Part shown: one piece after another, positions 46,698 through 56,634 of the stretch
Layout of the letters: each line of letters begins with the position of its first letter
How positions within the stretch are numbered: position 1 is the stretch's first letter
The notes under the pieces: model-generated
Databases searched by the model: none
What the model was told of the DNA's origin: nothing
Seen by the model: only the letters and a program-made list of their open reading frames with translations
Made by a program: the position numbers and the translations under genes
NCBI RefSeq assembly: GCF_900112475.1
Contig: NZ_FOLW01000002.1
Coordinates: 240,901-304,900, forward strand
DNA length: 64,000 nucleotides
Direction of reading: 5' to 3'
Source: Pragia fontium DSM 5563 = ATCC 49100
GTDB lineage: Bacteria > Pseudomonadota > Gammaproteobacteria > Enterobacterales > Enterobacteriaceae

Positions 46698-49505
46698 ATG
46701 CAGAACGGCGTAAAGACTTGGTTAGACTCTTCCTACCTTGCTGGTGCAAACCAATCTTATATAGAGCAAATCTATGAAGATTACCTGATAGACCCAGATT
46801 CTATTGATGAGAGCTGGAGAAAAATTTTTGATAAATTGCCTACTGATGTACTTAGTCCAGAGCAATTTCATTCAACCACCCGTGACTATTTCCGTCGGTT
46901 AGCAAAAGATTCCAAACGTTATACTTCTAACGTTAGCGATCCTGAGAATGATGCTAAGCAGGTTAAAGTACTTCAGCTGATTAACGCATTCCGCTTTCGC
47001 GGCCACCAAAATGCCAACCTTGACCCCATTAAACTTCGCTATAAAGAGCCCGTCCTCGAGCTTGATCCTGCCTACCATAATTTAACTGAAGAAGATATGC
47101 AGGAAACCTTTAACGTTGGCTCTTTCGCCATCGGTAAAGAGACCATGAAGCTGGCGGATCTTTATCAGGCGCTGAAGCAAACCTACTGTGACTCCATCGG
47201 TGCAGAATATATGCACATTACCAATACGGAAGAGAAGCGTTGGATACAGCAACGTCTTGAGTCCGTGATGGGCGTTGGTCATTTCAGCAAAGAAGAGAAG
47301 AAAGAGTTTCTGAAAGAATTAACCGCGGCAGAAGGTCTGGAGCGCTATTTAGGTGCTAAGTTCCCTGGTGCTAAACGCTTCTCTCTGGAAGGGGGCGATG
47401 CGTTAATTCCAATGTTGAAAGAGATGGTTCGTCATGCTGCCCGTAGCGATGCCAAAGAAGTTGTTCTTGGTATGGCACACCGTGGTCGGTTGAACGTACT
47501 TATCAACTTGCTGGGTAAACGCCCGGGAGACTTATTTGATGAGTTTGCTGGTATCCATAAAGAGCATCTGGGTACTGGTGACGTTAAATACCATCAGGGT
47601 TTTTCATCTGAGTTTGAAACCGACGGTAAGATGGTTCACCTGACGCTGGCGTTTAACCCATCGCATCTGGAAATTGTGAGTCCGGTGGTCATTGGTTCCG
47701 TACGAGCACGCCGTGACAGATTGAATGCCAGCGGCAGTAGCAACCAAGTGCTACCTATCACCATTCACGGTGATGCGGCGGTTATCGGTCAGGGTATTGT
47801 GCAAGAAACGTTGAACATGTCTCAGGTTCGCGCCTATGAAGTGGGTGGAACCGTGCGGATTGTGATTAATAACCAGATTGGTTTTACCACCTCTTTCCCT
47901 CAGGACGTGCGTTCTACTGAATACTGTACCGACATTGCCAAAATGATTCAGGCACCTATCTTCCACGTTAATGCGGACGATCCTGAAGCCGTTGCTTTCG
48001 TTACCCGTTTAGCGCTGGATTACCGTAATACCTTTAAGCGTGATGTGATGATCGATTTGCTTTGCTATCGTCGTCATGGTCACAACGAGGCGGATGAGCC
48101 AAGTGCAACCCAGCCGATGATGTACACCAAGATCAAGAAACAGCCTACACCACGTAAAGTGTATGCCGATCGCTTGATTGAGAATAATGTTGTTACCGCA
48201 GAAGAAGTGACCGAAATGGTCAATCTCTATCGTGATGCGTTGGATCGCGGAGAGTGTGTGGTTGACGAGTGGCGTCCAATAAATACGCACTCAATGTCTT
48301 GGGCGCCTTATCTGAACCATGAATGGGATGAAGCGTATCCAAATACCGTTGAGGTGAAACGCCTACAGGATCTTGCCCGTCGTATTAGTCAGGTTCCGGA
48401 GAGTGTTGAGCTTCACCCGCGCGTCGCAAAAATTTATGAAGACCGTGCTTTGATGGCTGAAGGCGAAAAACCATTCGATTGGGGTTCCGCCGAGAATCTG
48501 GCCTATGCCACGCTGGTTGATGAAAATACGCCAGTACGTATTTCCGGTGAAGACTCCGGACGGGGAACCTTCTTCCATCGTCATGCGGTAGTTCATAACC
48601 AAAAAGATGGCTCATATTATGTTCCTCTGGCCAATATTCATAATGGTCAGAGTGAATTCCAGGTCTGGGACTCAGTATTGAGTGAAGCCGGTGTGTTGGC
48701 CTTTGAGTATGGTTATGCAACAGCAGAACCACGTACTTTAACGATTTGGGAAGCGCAGTTTGGTGACTTTGCCAACGGTGCTCAAGTGGTTATCGACCAG
48801 TTTATCAGTTCTGGTGAGCAGAAGTGGGGCCGCATGTGTGGCTTGGTTATGCTACTACCTCATGGGTATGAAGGCCAAGGGCCAGAGCACTCATCCGCAC
48901 GCTTAGAACGCTATCTGCAACTGTGTGCAGAACAGAATATTCAGGTGTGCGTACCATCTACTCCTGCACAGGTTTACCATATGCTGCGTCGTCAGGCGTT
49001 ACGCGGTATGCGTCGCCCACTGGTGGTGATGTCACCGAAGTCGCTGTTGCGTCATCCGCTGGCTATCTCTTCACTGGATGAACTGGCTAATGGGACATTC
49101 TTACCGGCTATCGGGGAAATTGATAATCTGAATCCGAAGCAGGTAAAACGCGTGGTAATGTGTTCAGGTAAGGTTTACTACGATCTGTTGGAACAACGTC
49201 GCGCTAATGGTCAGAGCGATGTGGCAATTATTCGTATTGAACAACTGTATCCGTTCCCACATCAGGCAATGCAAGCGGCACTAAGTGACTATGCTCACGT
49301 AAAAGATTTTATCTGGTGTCAGGAAGAACCGCTGAATCAGGGAGCCTGGTATTGCAGTCAACATAATATCCGCGAAGTGATTCCGGAAGGCGCTACCCTG
49401 AAGTATGCGGGTCGTCCGGCTTCTGCTTCACCTGCAGTGGGTTATATGTCCGTACACCAGGAACAGCAGAAGAAACTGGTTGAAGATGCGCTTAACGTAA
49501 AATGA
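46698..49505 (+). CDS. sucA: 2-oxoglutarate dehydrogenase E1
   Basis: Thiamine-diphosphate decarboxylase of the 2-oxoglutarate dehydrogenase complex. 935 residues (E. coli 933). The N-terminal segment SSYLAGANQSYIEQIYEDYL interacts with E2. The ThDP/Mg motif runs from GDAAVIGQGIVQE to NNQIGFTTS. The central block GMAHRGRLNVLINLLGK and the transketolase-like domain FEYGYA and MLLPHGYEGQGPEHSSARLE are intact. It is 13 nt ahead of sucB. The promoter must lie in the gltA-sucA gap, because sdh genes are missing upstream. Confidence 0.97.
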   Translation: MQNGVKTWLDSSYLAGANQSYIEQIYEDYLIDPDSIDESWRKIFDKLPTDVLSPEQFHSTTRDYFRRLAKDSKRYTSNVSDPENDAKQVKVLQLINAFRFRGHQNANLDPIKLRYKEPVLELDPAYHNLTEEDMQETFNVGSFAIGKETMKLADLYQALKQTYCDSIGAEYMHITNTEEKRWIQQRLESVMGVGHFSKEEKKEFLKELTAAEGLERYLGAKFPGAKRFSLEGGDALIPMLKEMVRHAARSDAKEVVLGMAHRGRLNVLINLLGKRPGDLFDEFAGIHKEHLGTGDVKYHQGFSSEFETDGKMVHLTLAFNPSHLEIVSPVVIGSVRARRDRLNASGSSNQVLPITIHGDAAVIGQGIVQETLNMSQVRAYEVGGTVRIVINNQIGFTTSFPQDVRSTEYCTDIAKMIQAPIFHVNADDPEAVAFVTRLALDYRNTFKRDVMIDLLCYRRHGHNEADEPSATQPMMYTKIKKQPTPRKVYADRLIENNVVTAEEVTEMVNLYRDALDRGECVVDEWRPINTHSMSWAPYLNHEWDEAYPNTVEVKRLQDLARRISQVPESVELHPRVAKIYEDRALMAEGEKPFDWGSAENLAYATLVDENTPVRISGEDSGRGTFFHRHAVVHNQKDGSYYVPLANIHNGQSEFQVWDSVLSEAGVLAFEYGYATAEPRTLTIWEAQFGDFANGAQVVIDQFISSGEQKWGRMCGLVMLLPHGYEGQGPEHSSARLERYLQLCAEQNIQVCVPSTPAQVYHMLRRQALRGMRRPLVVMSPKSLLRHPLAISSLDELANGTFLPAIGEIDNLNPKQVKRVVMCSGKVYYDLLEQRRANGQSDVAIIRIEQLYPFPHQAMQAALSDYAHVKDFIWCQEEPLNQGAWYCSQHNIREVIPEGATLKYAGRPASASPAVGYMSVHQEQQKKLVEDALNVK

Positions 49506-49518
49506 ATAAGGAAAAACA

Positions 49519-50724
49519 ATGAGTAACATAGATATTCTCGTTCCAGACCTTCCTGAATCCGTTGCCGATGCCACTGTTGCAACATGGCATAAGAAACCCG
49601 GTGACAGCGTTGAGCGTGATGAAGTTTTGGTTGAGATAGAAACGGACAAAGTTGTGTTAGAAGTGCCTGCTCTGGAGTCCGGGGTACTGGACGACATTAT
49701 GGAAGAAGAAGGTGCGACGGTTACGTCTCGCCAGCTATTAGGACGCTTACGTCCGGCAGATATTACCGGCCAGCAGATTACTGAGTCAGCGCAAGCTACC
49801 GCATCTACACCGGCCCAACGTCAGACCGCGAGTCTGGAAGAGGGCAGCAATGATGCCTTAAGTCCGGCAGTGCGTCGTTTGATCGCTGAACATAGTCTGG
49901 ATGCGAATACCATTAAAGGTTCTGGTGTGGGTGGTCGTATTAGCCGTGAAGATGTCACTCAGCATTTGGCGCAGCAGCCCGCTAAAGCGGCAGCTAAAGC
50001 CGATAGTGCAGCTTCTTTAGCGCATCGTAGTGAGAAACGCGTACCGATGACGCGCCTGCGTAAGCGTATTGCCGAGCGTTTGCTGGAAGCGAAAAATAGT
50101 ACCGCGATGCTGACCACGTTCAATGAAGTGAACATGAAACCTATCATGGATCTGCGTAAGCAATATGGTGATGAGTTTGAGAAGCGCCATGGTGTACGTT
50201 TAGGCTTCATGTCGTTCTATTTGAAAGCGGTGGTCGAAGCACTGAAACGCTTCCCGGAAGTGAACGCATCTATCGACGGCGAAGATGTGGTTTATCACAA
50301 CTATTTTGATGTCAGTATTGCTGTATCTACACCGCGTGGTCTGGTAACGCCAGTATTACGTGATGTTGACTCACTCAGCATGTCTGAAATTGAAAAGAGT
50401 ATTAAGGATCTCGCGGTCAAAGGCCGTGATGGTAAGTTGACCGTAGAAGATTTAACTGGCGGTAATTTCACGATTACTAACGGTGGTGTTTTCGGGTCAT
50501 TAATGTCTACACCAATTATTAACCCACCGCAAAGTGCCATTTTGGGTATGCACGCGATTAAAGACCGTCCGATGGCGGTTAATGGTCAAGTTGTGATTTT
50601 ACCAATGATGTATTTAGCACTATCTTATGACCATCGCTTGATTGATGGACGTGAGTCGGTAAGTTTCTTGGTGGCAATTAAAGATATGCTGGAAGATCCG
50701 ACTCGTCTGCTACTGGACGTTTAG
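49519..50724 (+). CDS. sucB: 2-oxoglutarate dehydrogenase E2 (dihydrolipoyl succinyltransferase)
   Basis: 401 residues (E. coli 405). One lipoyl domain (1-75) with lipoylated Lys44 in [11 protein letters not shown]. An Ala/Gln-rich linker is followed by the peripheral-subunit binding domain (about 113-150, [15 protein letters not shown] then [13 protein letters not shown]). The catalytic domain ends with His372 and Asp376 in [10 protein letters not shown]. It forms the 24-mer core joining E1 and the shared E3. It is followed by a 221-nt gap with a strong hairpin before sucC. Confidence 0.97.
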   Translation: MSNIDILVPDLPESVADATVATWHKKPGDSVERDEVLVEIETDKVVLEVPALESGVLDDIMEEEGATVTSRQLLGRLRPADITGQQITESAQATASTPAQRQTASLEEGSNDALSPAVRRLIAEHSLDANTIKGSGVGGRISREDVTQHLAQQPAKAAAKADSAASLAHRSEKRVPMTRLRKRIAERLLEAKNSTAMLTTFNEVNMKPIMDLRKQYGDEFEKRHGVRLGFMSFYLKAVVEALKRFPEVNASIDGEDVVYHNYFDVSIAVSTPRGLVTPVLRDVDSLSMSEIEKSIKDLAVKGRDGKLTVEDLTGGNFTITNGGVFGSLMSTPIINPPQSAILGMHAIKDRPMAVNGQVVILPMMYLALSYDHRLIDGRESVSFLVAIKDMLEDPTRLLLDV

Positions 50725-50756
50725 GATAAGACCGGTTAAGCATTAGTCACCACATG

Positions 50757-50787
50757 TTGTATAGCCGTGCGGTTGGCGGCTATACAA
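50757..50787 (+). promoter_or_regulatory. Strong hairpin in the sucB-sucC gap
   Basis: TTGTATAGCCG (50757-50767) and CGGCTATACAA (50777-50787), a perfect 11-bp stem with a 9-nt loop, 33 nt past the sucB stop. There is no T-run after it, so it more likely stabilises sucAB mRNA or marks a processing point than terminates. The remaining 150 nt before sucC contain no convincing gene. Confidence 0.55.
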
Positions 50788-50945
50788 CAAAACTAAGTAA
50801 AAATGATGGGTACCTTTTTTCATTGGTAAATAAGAGTACAGATCAGAATGAGTGTGTTTTCGAGCTTAGTATCGCCATAGCGCGACATCTGGAGTGTCGA
50901 GAGGCGCAGTTCTTTCATCCCTACAAAATTAATGGATAGAACATC

Positions 50946-52118
50946 ATGAACCTACATGAGTATCAGGCAAAACAGCTTTTTGCTCGGTATCGCTTACCGG
51001 TACCAACAGGCTATGCCTGTAGCACGGCCCAGGAAACCGTCGATGCAGCAGATAAAATCGGTCAGGGTCCTTGGGTAGTAAAATGTCAGGTGCATACCGG
51101 CGGGCGTGGTAAGTCTGGTGGTGTTAAGCTGGCGAAAACCAAAGATGAAATTCGCGAGTTTGCTGACCATTGGTTAGGCAAGCGTTTAGCGACCTATCAA
51201 ACGGATGCGGCTGGATTACCGGTTAATCAGATTTTGATTGAAAGCGCGACAGATATCGATCGTGAACTTTATTTGGGCGCGGTTATCGATCGCAGCTCAC
51301 GCCGTGTTGTTTTTATGGCTTCTACTGAAGGCGGTGTAGAAATTGAGAAGGTGGCGCATGAAACGCCGCATTTGATTCATAAAACTACGCTGGATCCACT
51401 TACTGGCGCTATGCCTTATCAAGGCAGAGAGTTGGCGTTTAAGCTGGGCTTAACTGGCAAACAGGTTAATCAATTTACCAATATCTTTGTTGGTTTGGGC
51501 AATCTGTTCCTGCAATGTGATCTGTCATTAGTGGAAATTAACCCGCTGGTGGTGACCAAAGCCGGTGAGCTGATCTGTCTGGATGGCAAACTGGATATTG
51601 ATAATAACGCCCTTTATCGTCAGCCAGAACTGCGTGAAATGCGTGATGCGACTCAGGAAGATGAGCGTGAGGCTCATGCGGCAGAGTGGGAACTAAACTA
51701 TGTCGCATTGGACGGTAATATCGGTTGTATGGTAAACGGCGCTGGTTTAGCGATGGGTACCATGGATATCGTGAAACTTCACGGTGGTGAGCCGGCTAAC
51801 TTCCTTGACGTTGGCGGTGGTGCAACCAAAGAACGCGTGAGTGAAGCATTCAAAATTATTTTGTCCGATGAGAAAGTGAAAGCGGTATTCGTTAACATTT
51901 TTGGCGGTATTGTCCGCTGCGACCTGATTGCTGATGGTATTATCAGTGCGGTTGAAGATGTTGGCGTAACGGTTCCAGTGGTGGTTCGTCTGGAAGGAAA
52001 TAACGCTGAACTGGGTGTGAAGAAGTTGGGCGAAAGTGGCCTGAATATCATTGGCGCTGCCAGCCTGACTGATGCCGCGCAGCGTGTTGTTGCCGTTGCT
52101 GGTGGGGAGGTTCGATAA
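50946..52118 (+). CDS. sucC: Succinyl-CoA synthetase beta subunit
   Basis: 390 residues (E. coli 388). The N-terminal ATP-grasp domain ([15 protein letters not shown]; nucleotide-binding [17 protein letters not shown]) is followed by the C-terminal CoA-ligase fold with [14 protein letters not shown] and [11 protein letters not shown]. With SucD it makes ATP/GTP from succinyl-CoA. Its stop overlaps the sucD start by one base (TAATG), so the subunits are translationally coupled. Confidence 0.97.
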   Translation: MNLHEYQAKQLFARYRLPVPTGYACSTAQETVDAADKIGQGPWVVKCQVHTGGRGKSGGVKLAKTKDEIREFADHWLGKRLATYQTDAAGLPVNQILIESATDIDRELYLGAVIDRSSRRVVFMASTEGGVEIEKVAHETPHLIHKTTLDPLTGAMPYQGRELAFKLGLTGKQVNQFTNIFVGLGNLFLQCDLSLVEINPLVVTKAGELICLDGKLDIDNNALYRQPELREMRDATQEDEREAHAAEWELNYVALDGNIGCMVNGAGLAMGTMDIVKLHGGEPANFLDVGGGATKERVSEAFKIILSDEKVKAVFVNIFGGIVRCDLIADGIISAVEDVGVTVPVVVRLEGNNAELGVKKLGESGLNIIGAASLTDAAQRVVAVAGGEVR

Positions 52119-53029
52119 TGTCCATTCTGATTGATAAAGATACTAAAGTGATTTGCCAGGGTTTTACCGGCAGTCAGGGGACTTTCCATTCTCAACAGGC
52201 GCTGGAATACGGCACTAAACTGGTTGGCGGTGTGACGCCGGGTAAAGGCGGTACTGAGCACTTAGGCTTACCGGTTTTCAATACCGTGCGTGAAGCGGTA
52301 GAGGCGACTGGCGCAACAGCTTCGGTGATCTATGTTCCTGCACAGTTTTGTAAAGACTCGATTCTGGAAGCGGCCGATGCGGGTATTAAACTGATTATCT
52401 GTATTACTGAAGGTATTCCGGTTCTGGATATGCTGACGGTGAAAGTGAAAGTTGATCAGTTAGGTGTGCGCATGATTGGGCCAAACTGTCCGGGTGTGAT
52501 TACGCCGGGAGCCTGTAAAATTGGTATTATGCCAGGCCATATCCATAAGCCGGGTAATGTCGGTATTGTTTCACGCTCAGGTACTTTAACCTATGAAGCC
52601 GTCAAACAAACGACCGATGCCGGATTTGGTCAGTCAAGCTGTGTTGGTATCGGCGGTGACCCGATTCCGGGTTCTAACTTTATCGATATTCTGAAGTTGT
52701 TTGAGCAAGATCCGCAAACTGAAGCGATTGTGATGATCGGTGAAATCGGTGGTTCTGCGGAAGAAGAAGCGGCGCACTATATCAAGCATCATATTACCAA
52801 ACCGGTTATCGGCTATATTGCTGGCGTAACGGCACCGAAAGGTAAACGGATGGGGCACGCGGGTGCGATTATTGCCGGTGGTAAAGGTACAGCAGATGAG
52901 AAATTTGCTGCGCTGGAAGCCGCAGGTGTCCGTACCGTACGTAGTTTAGCGGATATCGGTGATGCCGTTAAGGCTGCGTTGGCGGGAAAGCCGCACTCAG
53001 CAAAGAAAGCATCGGCTGAAATTAATTAA
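52118..53029 (+). CDS. sucD: Succinyl-CoA synthetase alpha subunit
   Basis: 303 residues; E. coli SucD has 289. The N-terminal CoA-binding Rossmann domain has [13 protein letters not shown] and YVPAQFCKD. The phosphorylated His247 is in [16 protein letters not shown], exactly at the E. coli position. The C-terminus is extended by about 14 residues ([12 protein letters not shown]), an odd but probably harmless tail. It ends the suc operon and is followed after 15 nt by a strong terminator. Confidence 0.97.
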   Translation: MSILIDKDTKVICQGFTGSQGTFHSQQALEYGTKLVGGVTPGKGGTEHLGLPVFNTVREAVEATGATASVIYVPAQFCKDSILEAADAGIKLIICITEGIPVLDMLTVKVKVDQLGVRMIGPNCPGVITPGACKIGIMPGHIHKPGNVGIVSRSGTLTYEAVKQTTDAGFGQSSCVGIGGDPIPGSNFIDILKLFEQDPQTEAIVMIGEIGGSAEEEAAHYIKHHITKPVIGYIAGVTAPKGKRMGHAGAIIAGGKGTADEKFAALEAAGVRTVRSLADIGDAVKAALAGKPHSAKKASAEIN

Positions 53030-53044
53030 TTTCAGCCTTTAGTT

Positions 53045-53070
53045 AAAAAGCCGCTTATGCGGCTTTTTTT
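53045..53070 (+). terminator. sucABCD terminator
   Basis: AAAAAGCCGC (53045-53054), loop TTAT, GCGGCTTTTTTT. It is nearly identical to the terminator core at 54374-54399. Confidence 0.92.
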
Positions 53071-53249
53071 ATGGGTAAATTTGTTGTTCTGAACCACTAT
53101 TATCGTTAATTTGCCAAAGCTGTAATGGCTTACCAAGATAAAACTTATCTTTCTTGCTGCACTTTTGTTTATAATTCCGTTAATTGGGGCGGTATAAGCG
53201 ATATTTAACCGCAATCAGCCCGGTCAGGGATTTAATTGTATGGTGTGCT

Positions 53250-54341
53250 ATGAGTAAGTTATTGAAACAGCGGTTAGCGGGACTTTTTATTAGCGCTTAT
53301 CAGCTTACGGGCTTTAAAGTAAAAAGATTTATTCAACCTTCCGATTTACGCGATCTGAAAACTATTGCGATCTTTTCTACTACTGCGTTAGGGGATTTTT
53401 TGCTTAACACGCCAGCGATAGTGGCTATTAGAAATAAATATCCCGATGCTAAAATTATCATGGTGGTACATAAGCGCAATGCCTTGTTAGTGGAAGGCAG
53501 CAGTATGTTCAATGAAATTGTGTATTGGGATGGTAAAGCCAATGATGTACTGCGGTTAGGGAAAGCGCTAAGAAGTAAAAAACTTGATGCGACATTTATT
53601 CTACATTCTCGTTCACCTTACGATATTGTTTTGGCAACGCTGGCACACTCCAGAATTATTATCAAAGACGTTTATTACAATGATTATTTAGGCAGAAAAA
53701 CCTTTGCCCTGAATCGTTTTCTTTCTGTCAATTACGATCATCGCGGCGTCAATATTCCTATTATTCATCAAAAATCAGGCTTGCTAGAGCATATCGGTAT
53801 TGATATCCCCTCGCTGGATATGGTCATTCCGGTTCCCTTTACGCCGGAAAGAAAAGATCGCCGGACGTTGGGAATTCATTTAGGTGCCTCTTCGGAAGAA
53901 CGTTGTTGGCCTATTGATAATTTTGCCGCGGTTATTGGTTGGCTGTTAGCAAAATATCCTGATATTGATGTGGAGTTGCTGGGCGGTCCGGGGGAAATTG
54001 AACGTAATAACCGGCTGATGTCTTTAGTCGCCGAGCGTGAGGGAAGGGTAACCAATTCAGCGGGTAAAACTAATCTGAAGCAATTGGTAGAAAAAGTCGC
54101 TGCTTTAGAATGTCTGTTAGTCGGGGATACCGGACCTTTACATATTGCTATTGCGGTTAAGACCCGAACGGTAGCGATGTTTCCTAGCATGTTGTATACC
54201 GACGGAACTCGTCCTTTACAAGATCAAGAACTACATCAAGTGTTAACCGCGCAAGAAGCGTTGGGGATGTCGTCAATTAGCGTTGATGATGTTGAAGCGG
54301 CGCTACGTATGCAGTTTGAGGTCGTTGATAAAGTGATTTAA
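53250..54341 (+). CDS. Glycosyltransferase family 9 (heptosyltransferase-like)
   Basis: 363 residues from the ATG at 53250; the reading frame is open back to 53184 (TTG), but the extra residues are not family-like. GT9 features: N-terminal IAIFSTTALGDFLLNTPAI (the ALGD loop), the central LGIHLGASSEERCWPIDNF with the sugar-nucleotide contact motif, and GDTGPLHIAIAVKTRTVAMF near the C-terminus. It resembles lipopolysaccharide heptosyltransferases such as RfaQ/WaaC; the acceptor is unknown. It stands alone between sucD and cydA, each side closed by similar terminators. In E. coli this junction holds mng genes. No Shine-Dalgarno is clear. Confidence 0.85.
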   Translation: MSKLLKQRLAGLFISAYQLTGFKVKRFIQPSDLRDLKTIAIFSTTALGDFLLNTPAIVAIRNKYPDAKIIMVVHKRNALLVEGSSMFNEIVYWDGKANDVLRLGKALRSKKLDATFILHSRSPYDIVLATLAHSRIIIKDVYYNDYLGRKTFALNRFLSVNYDHRGVNIPIIHQKSGLLEHIGIDIPSLDMVIPVPFTPERKDRRTLGIHLGASSEERCWPIDNFAAVIGWLLAKYPDIDVELLGGPGEIERNNRLMSLVAEREGRVTNSAGKTNLKQLVEKVAALECLLVGDTGPLHIAIAVKTRTVAMFPSMLYTDGTRPLQDQELHQVLTAQEALGMSSISVDDVEAALRMQFEVVDKVI

Positions 54342-54368
54342 TGTGATCTCAGAGTGTCATAGCGATGA

Positions 54369-54404
54369 GATGTAAAAAAGCCGCTTTTGCGGCTTTTTTA
54401 CATC
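54369..54404. terminator. Terminator after the glycosyltransferase gene
   Basis: Perfect 16-bp stem (54369-54384 / 54389-54404) with loop TTTT, core AAAAAAGCCGC/GCGGCTTTTTT. A and T runs on both sides allow two-way function. Confidence 0.92.
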
Positions 54405-55048
54405 TTAAATTTACCTAAAGTTTGTCCTGGGTAGGAAAGCATTATTTTTCACCTTGGATGATTAAATAATATTTTGATGGGTGCTTCATTTCTTTTATCG
54501 ATATATCGCTATGCTTTTGGACCGTCTTTTTAACAAATAACATTTAATGTTAAATTGGTGTTATATTGAAGTTATTAGTGTTGATGAAAAAGGGGAAGTG
54601 GAGTCGATTATTTAGTATATATCGGCAAAATAGTAGATAAATGGAATTGAAAAATATCTAATCTATGGTGTAATTGGCTAAATTTGTTTTATATCAATTT
54701 TCCTTCTCGTACGTGACATGACGTTTTTGATTTGAGTTCACAATTCTTGTTTTATTATGAAATACCTATTTATTGTAAGGGATTAGAAGCGTAATATTCG
54801 AAAGTCTGTCATTAGGGTACTAAAGTAAAATGTGTTGATGCGGTTAACCATCGCGGAAGTGTTTGATATTTAGGCACGGCCAGCGACTAGAAGAGTTGAT
54901 GCAGCAAACAAAATTTTCTTTCCGATTGATGTAAATTTAGTTTTTTAAAAGGCATTCACCACTGGTGAGTAATGGGTGTAAGGTTTCCAGATAACCAGAA
55001 GGTTTGGTTGTATAAATCTGGAGTCTTCCTGAGGAGCAAGGAGTCAAG
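54405..55048 (+). promoter_or_regulatory. cydAB control region with 11-bp ArcA-like repeats
   Basis: 644 nt without a gene, very AT-rich. Three hexamers recur with an 11-bp period: TGTTAA (54548-54553), TGTTAT (54559-54564) and AGTTAT (54570-54575), with a degenerate fourth (TTGATG, 54581). This is the direct-repeat layout of ArcA sites. No clear FNR dyad was found. E. coli cydA also has a long multi-promoter leader controlled by ArcA and FNR. A strong AGGAGCAAGGAGTC precedes the cydA ATG. Confidence 0.6.
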
Positions 55049-56620
55049 ATGTTTGATATCGTCGAACTATCACGATTACAATTTGCCCTGACGGCAATGT
55101 ACCACTTCCTGTTTGTCCCACTAACGCTAGGTATGGCGTTTTTGTTGGCAGTCATGGAATCGGTATATGTCCTGACGGGTAAACAAATCTATAAAGATAT
55201 GACCAGATTCTGGGGCAAGTTATTTGGTATTAACTTTGCCTTAGGTGTGGCCACGGGTCTAACGATGGAGTTCCAGTTTGGTACAAACTGGTCTTACTAT
55301 TCTCACTATGTAGGGGATATCTTCGGTGCGCCGCTGGCAATCGAAGCTCTGATGGCGTTCTTCCTGGAATCAACGCTGGTTGGTTTGTTCTTCTTCGGTT
55401 GGGATCGCTTAAGTAAGGTTCAACATTTAGCCGTAACTTGGTTTGTGGCTTTAGGTTCTAACCTTTCTGCATTGTGGATTCTGGTGGCTAACGGCTGGAT
55501 GCAAAATCCGGTTGCGTCAGAATTTAACTTTGAAACCATGCGTATGGAAATGCTCAGCTTCGCCGAATTGGTGTTAAACCCAGTTGCTCAGGTTAAGTTT
55601 GTGCATACCGTATCTGCTGGTTATGTTACTGGTTCGATGTTTGTATTGGGTATCAGTGCATTCTATCTGTTAAGAAAGCGTGATTTAGCGTTTGCCAAGC
55701 GTTCATTTGCTATCGCTGCCTGTTTTGGTCTGGCTTCAGTCCTATCAGTTATTCTGTTAGGTGATGAGTCTGGTCATGAATTAGGTGACGTGCAGCGCGT
55801 GAAGCTGGCTGCTATTGAAGCTGAATGGGAAACTCAACCTGCCCCTGCGGCCTTTAATATCATCAGTATTCCCGATCAAAAAGAGATGAAGAATAACTAT
55901 GCAATAGAAATTCCATATGCTCTGGGTATTATTGCTACTCGTTCTTTAGATAAAGAAATTACTGGTCTTAAAGATCTGTTGACGGAGAATGAACTACGTA
56001 TCCGTAACGGTATTACAGCCTATCAAATGCTGGAAAAACTGCGTGCAGGGGATACCGACCCAGCCGTACGTGCTAGCTTTGATCAGACTAAGAAAGACTT
56101 AGGATACGGCATTCTGTTACAGACTCAGGCGAAAGATATTAATAACGCCACTGAGGCAGAAATTAAAGCTGCTGCAGAAAGCACGATTCCGCAGGTTGCA
56201 CCACTTTATTACTCATTCCGTATCATGGTTGCTTGTGGCTTCCTGATGCTGTTGATTATCGGTCTGGCTGTCTATCACGTTGCGCGTAACCGCATTGGTG
56301 AAAAACCATGGCTGCTTCGTTTAGCGCTGTATGGTATTCCACTACCGTGGATTGCTTGTGAAGCCGGTTGGTTTGTGGCTGAGTATGGTCGTCAACCATG
56401 GGCAATTGCTGATGTTCTGCCGATTGCAGCAGCAACATCGTCGCTGACTACTGGCGATCTGTGGTTCTCAATCATTCTGATTTGCGGACTGTATACGCTG
56501 TTCCTCGTTGCTGAAATGTACTTAATGTTTAAATACGCACGTTTAGGGCCAAGTAGCCTAAAAACAGGGCGTTATCATTTTGAACAAAGCAGCGCCGCAT
56601 TAGCGCAAGAAACACGGTAA
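55049..56620 (+). CDS. cydA: Cytochrome bd-I ubiquinol oxidase subunit I
   Basis: 523 residues (E. coli 522). Heme ligands are at the E. coli positions: His19 in MYHFLFVP (b595 site) and His186 in [10 protein letters not shown] (b558), with the Met ligand in the [12 protein letters not shown] helix. Conserved Glu residues lie in [15 protein letters not shown]. The long Q-loop between helices 6 and 7 (about 250-390) is the quinol-binding type found in E. coli. It is the high-affinity oxygen reductase and works with CydB and CydX. Confidence 0.97.
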   Translation: MFDIVELSRLQFALTAMYHFLFVPLTLGMAFLLAVMESVYVLTGKQIYKDMTRFWGKLFGINFALGVATGLTMEFQFGTNWSYYSHYVGDIFGAPLAIEALMAFFLESTLVGLFFFGWDRLSKVQHLAVTWFVALGSNLSALWILVANGWMQNPVASEFNFETMRMEMLSFAELVLNPVAQVKFVHTVSAGYVTGSMFVLGISAFYLLRKRDLAFAKRSFAIAACFGLASVLSVILLGDESGHELGDVQRVKLAAIEAEWETQPAPAAFNIISIPDQKEMKNNYAIEIPYALGIIATRSLDKEITGLKDLLTENELRIRNGITAYQMLEKLRAGDTDPAVRASFDQTKKDLGYGILLQTQAKDINNATEAEIKAAAESTIPQVAPLYYSFRIMVACGFLMLLIIGLAVYHVARNRIGEKPWLLRLALYGIPLPWIACEAGWFVAEYGRQPWAIADVLPIAAATSSLTTGDLWFSIILICGLYTLFLVAEMYLMFKYARLGPSSLKTGRYHFEQSSAALAQETR

Positions 56621-56634
56621 ACAGGAGTCCAGAA

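Noticed and set aside
50754..50939. 61-codon ORF in the sucB-sucC gap
   Set aside because: It has no Shine-Dalgarno and no family resemblance, and it begins inside the hairpin.
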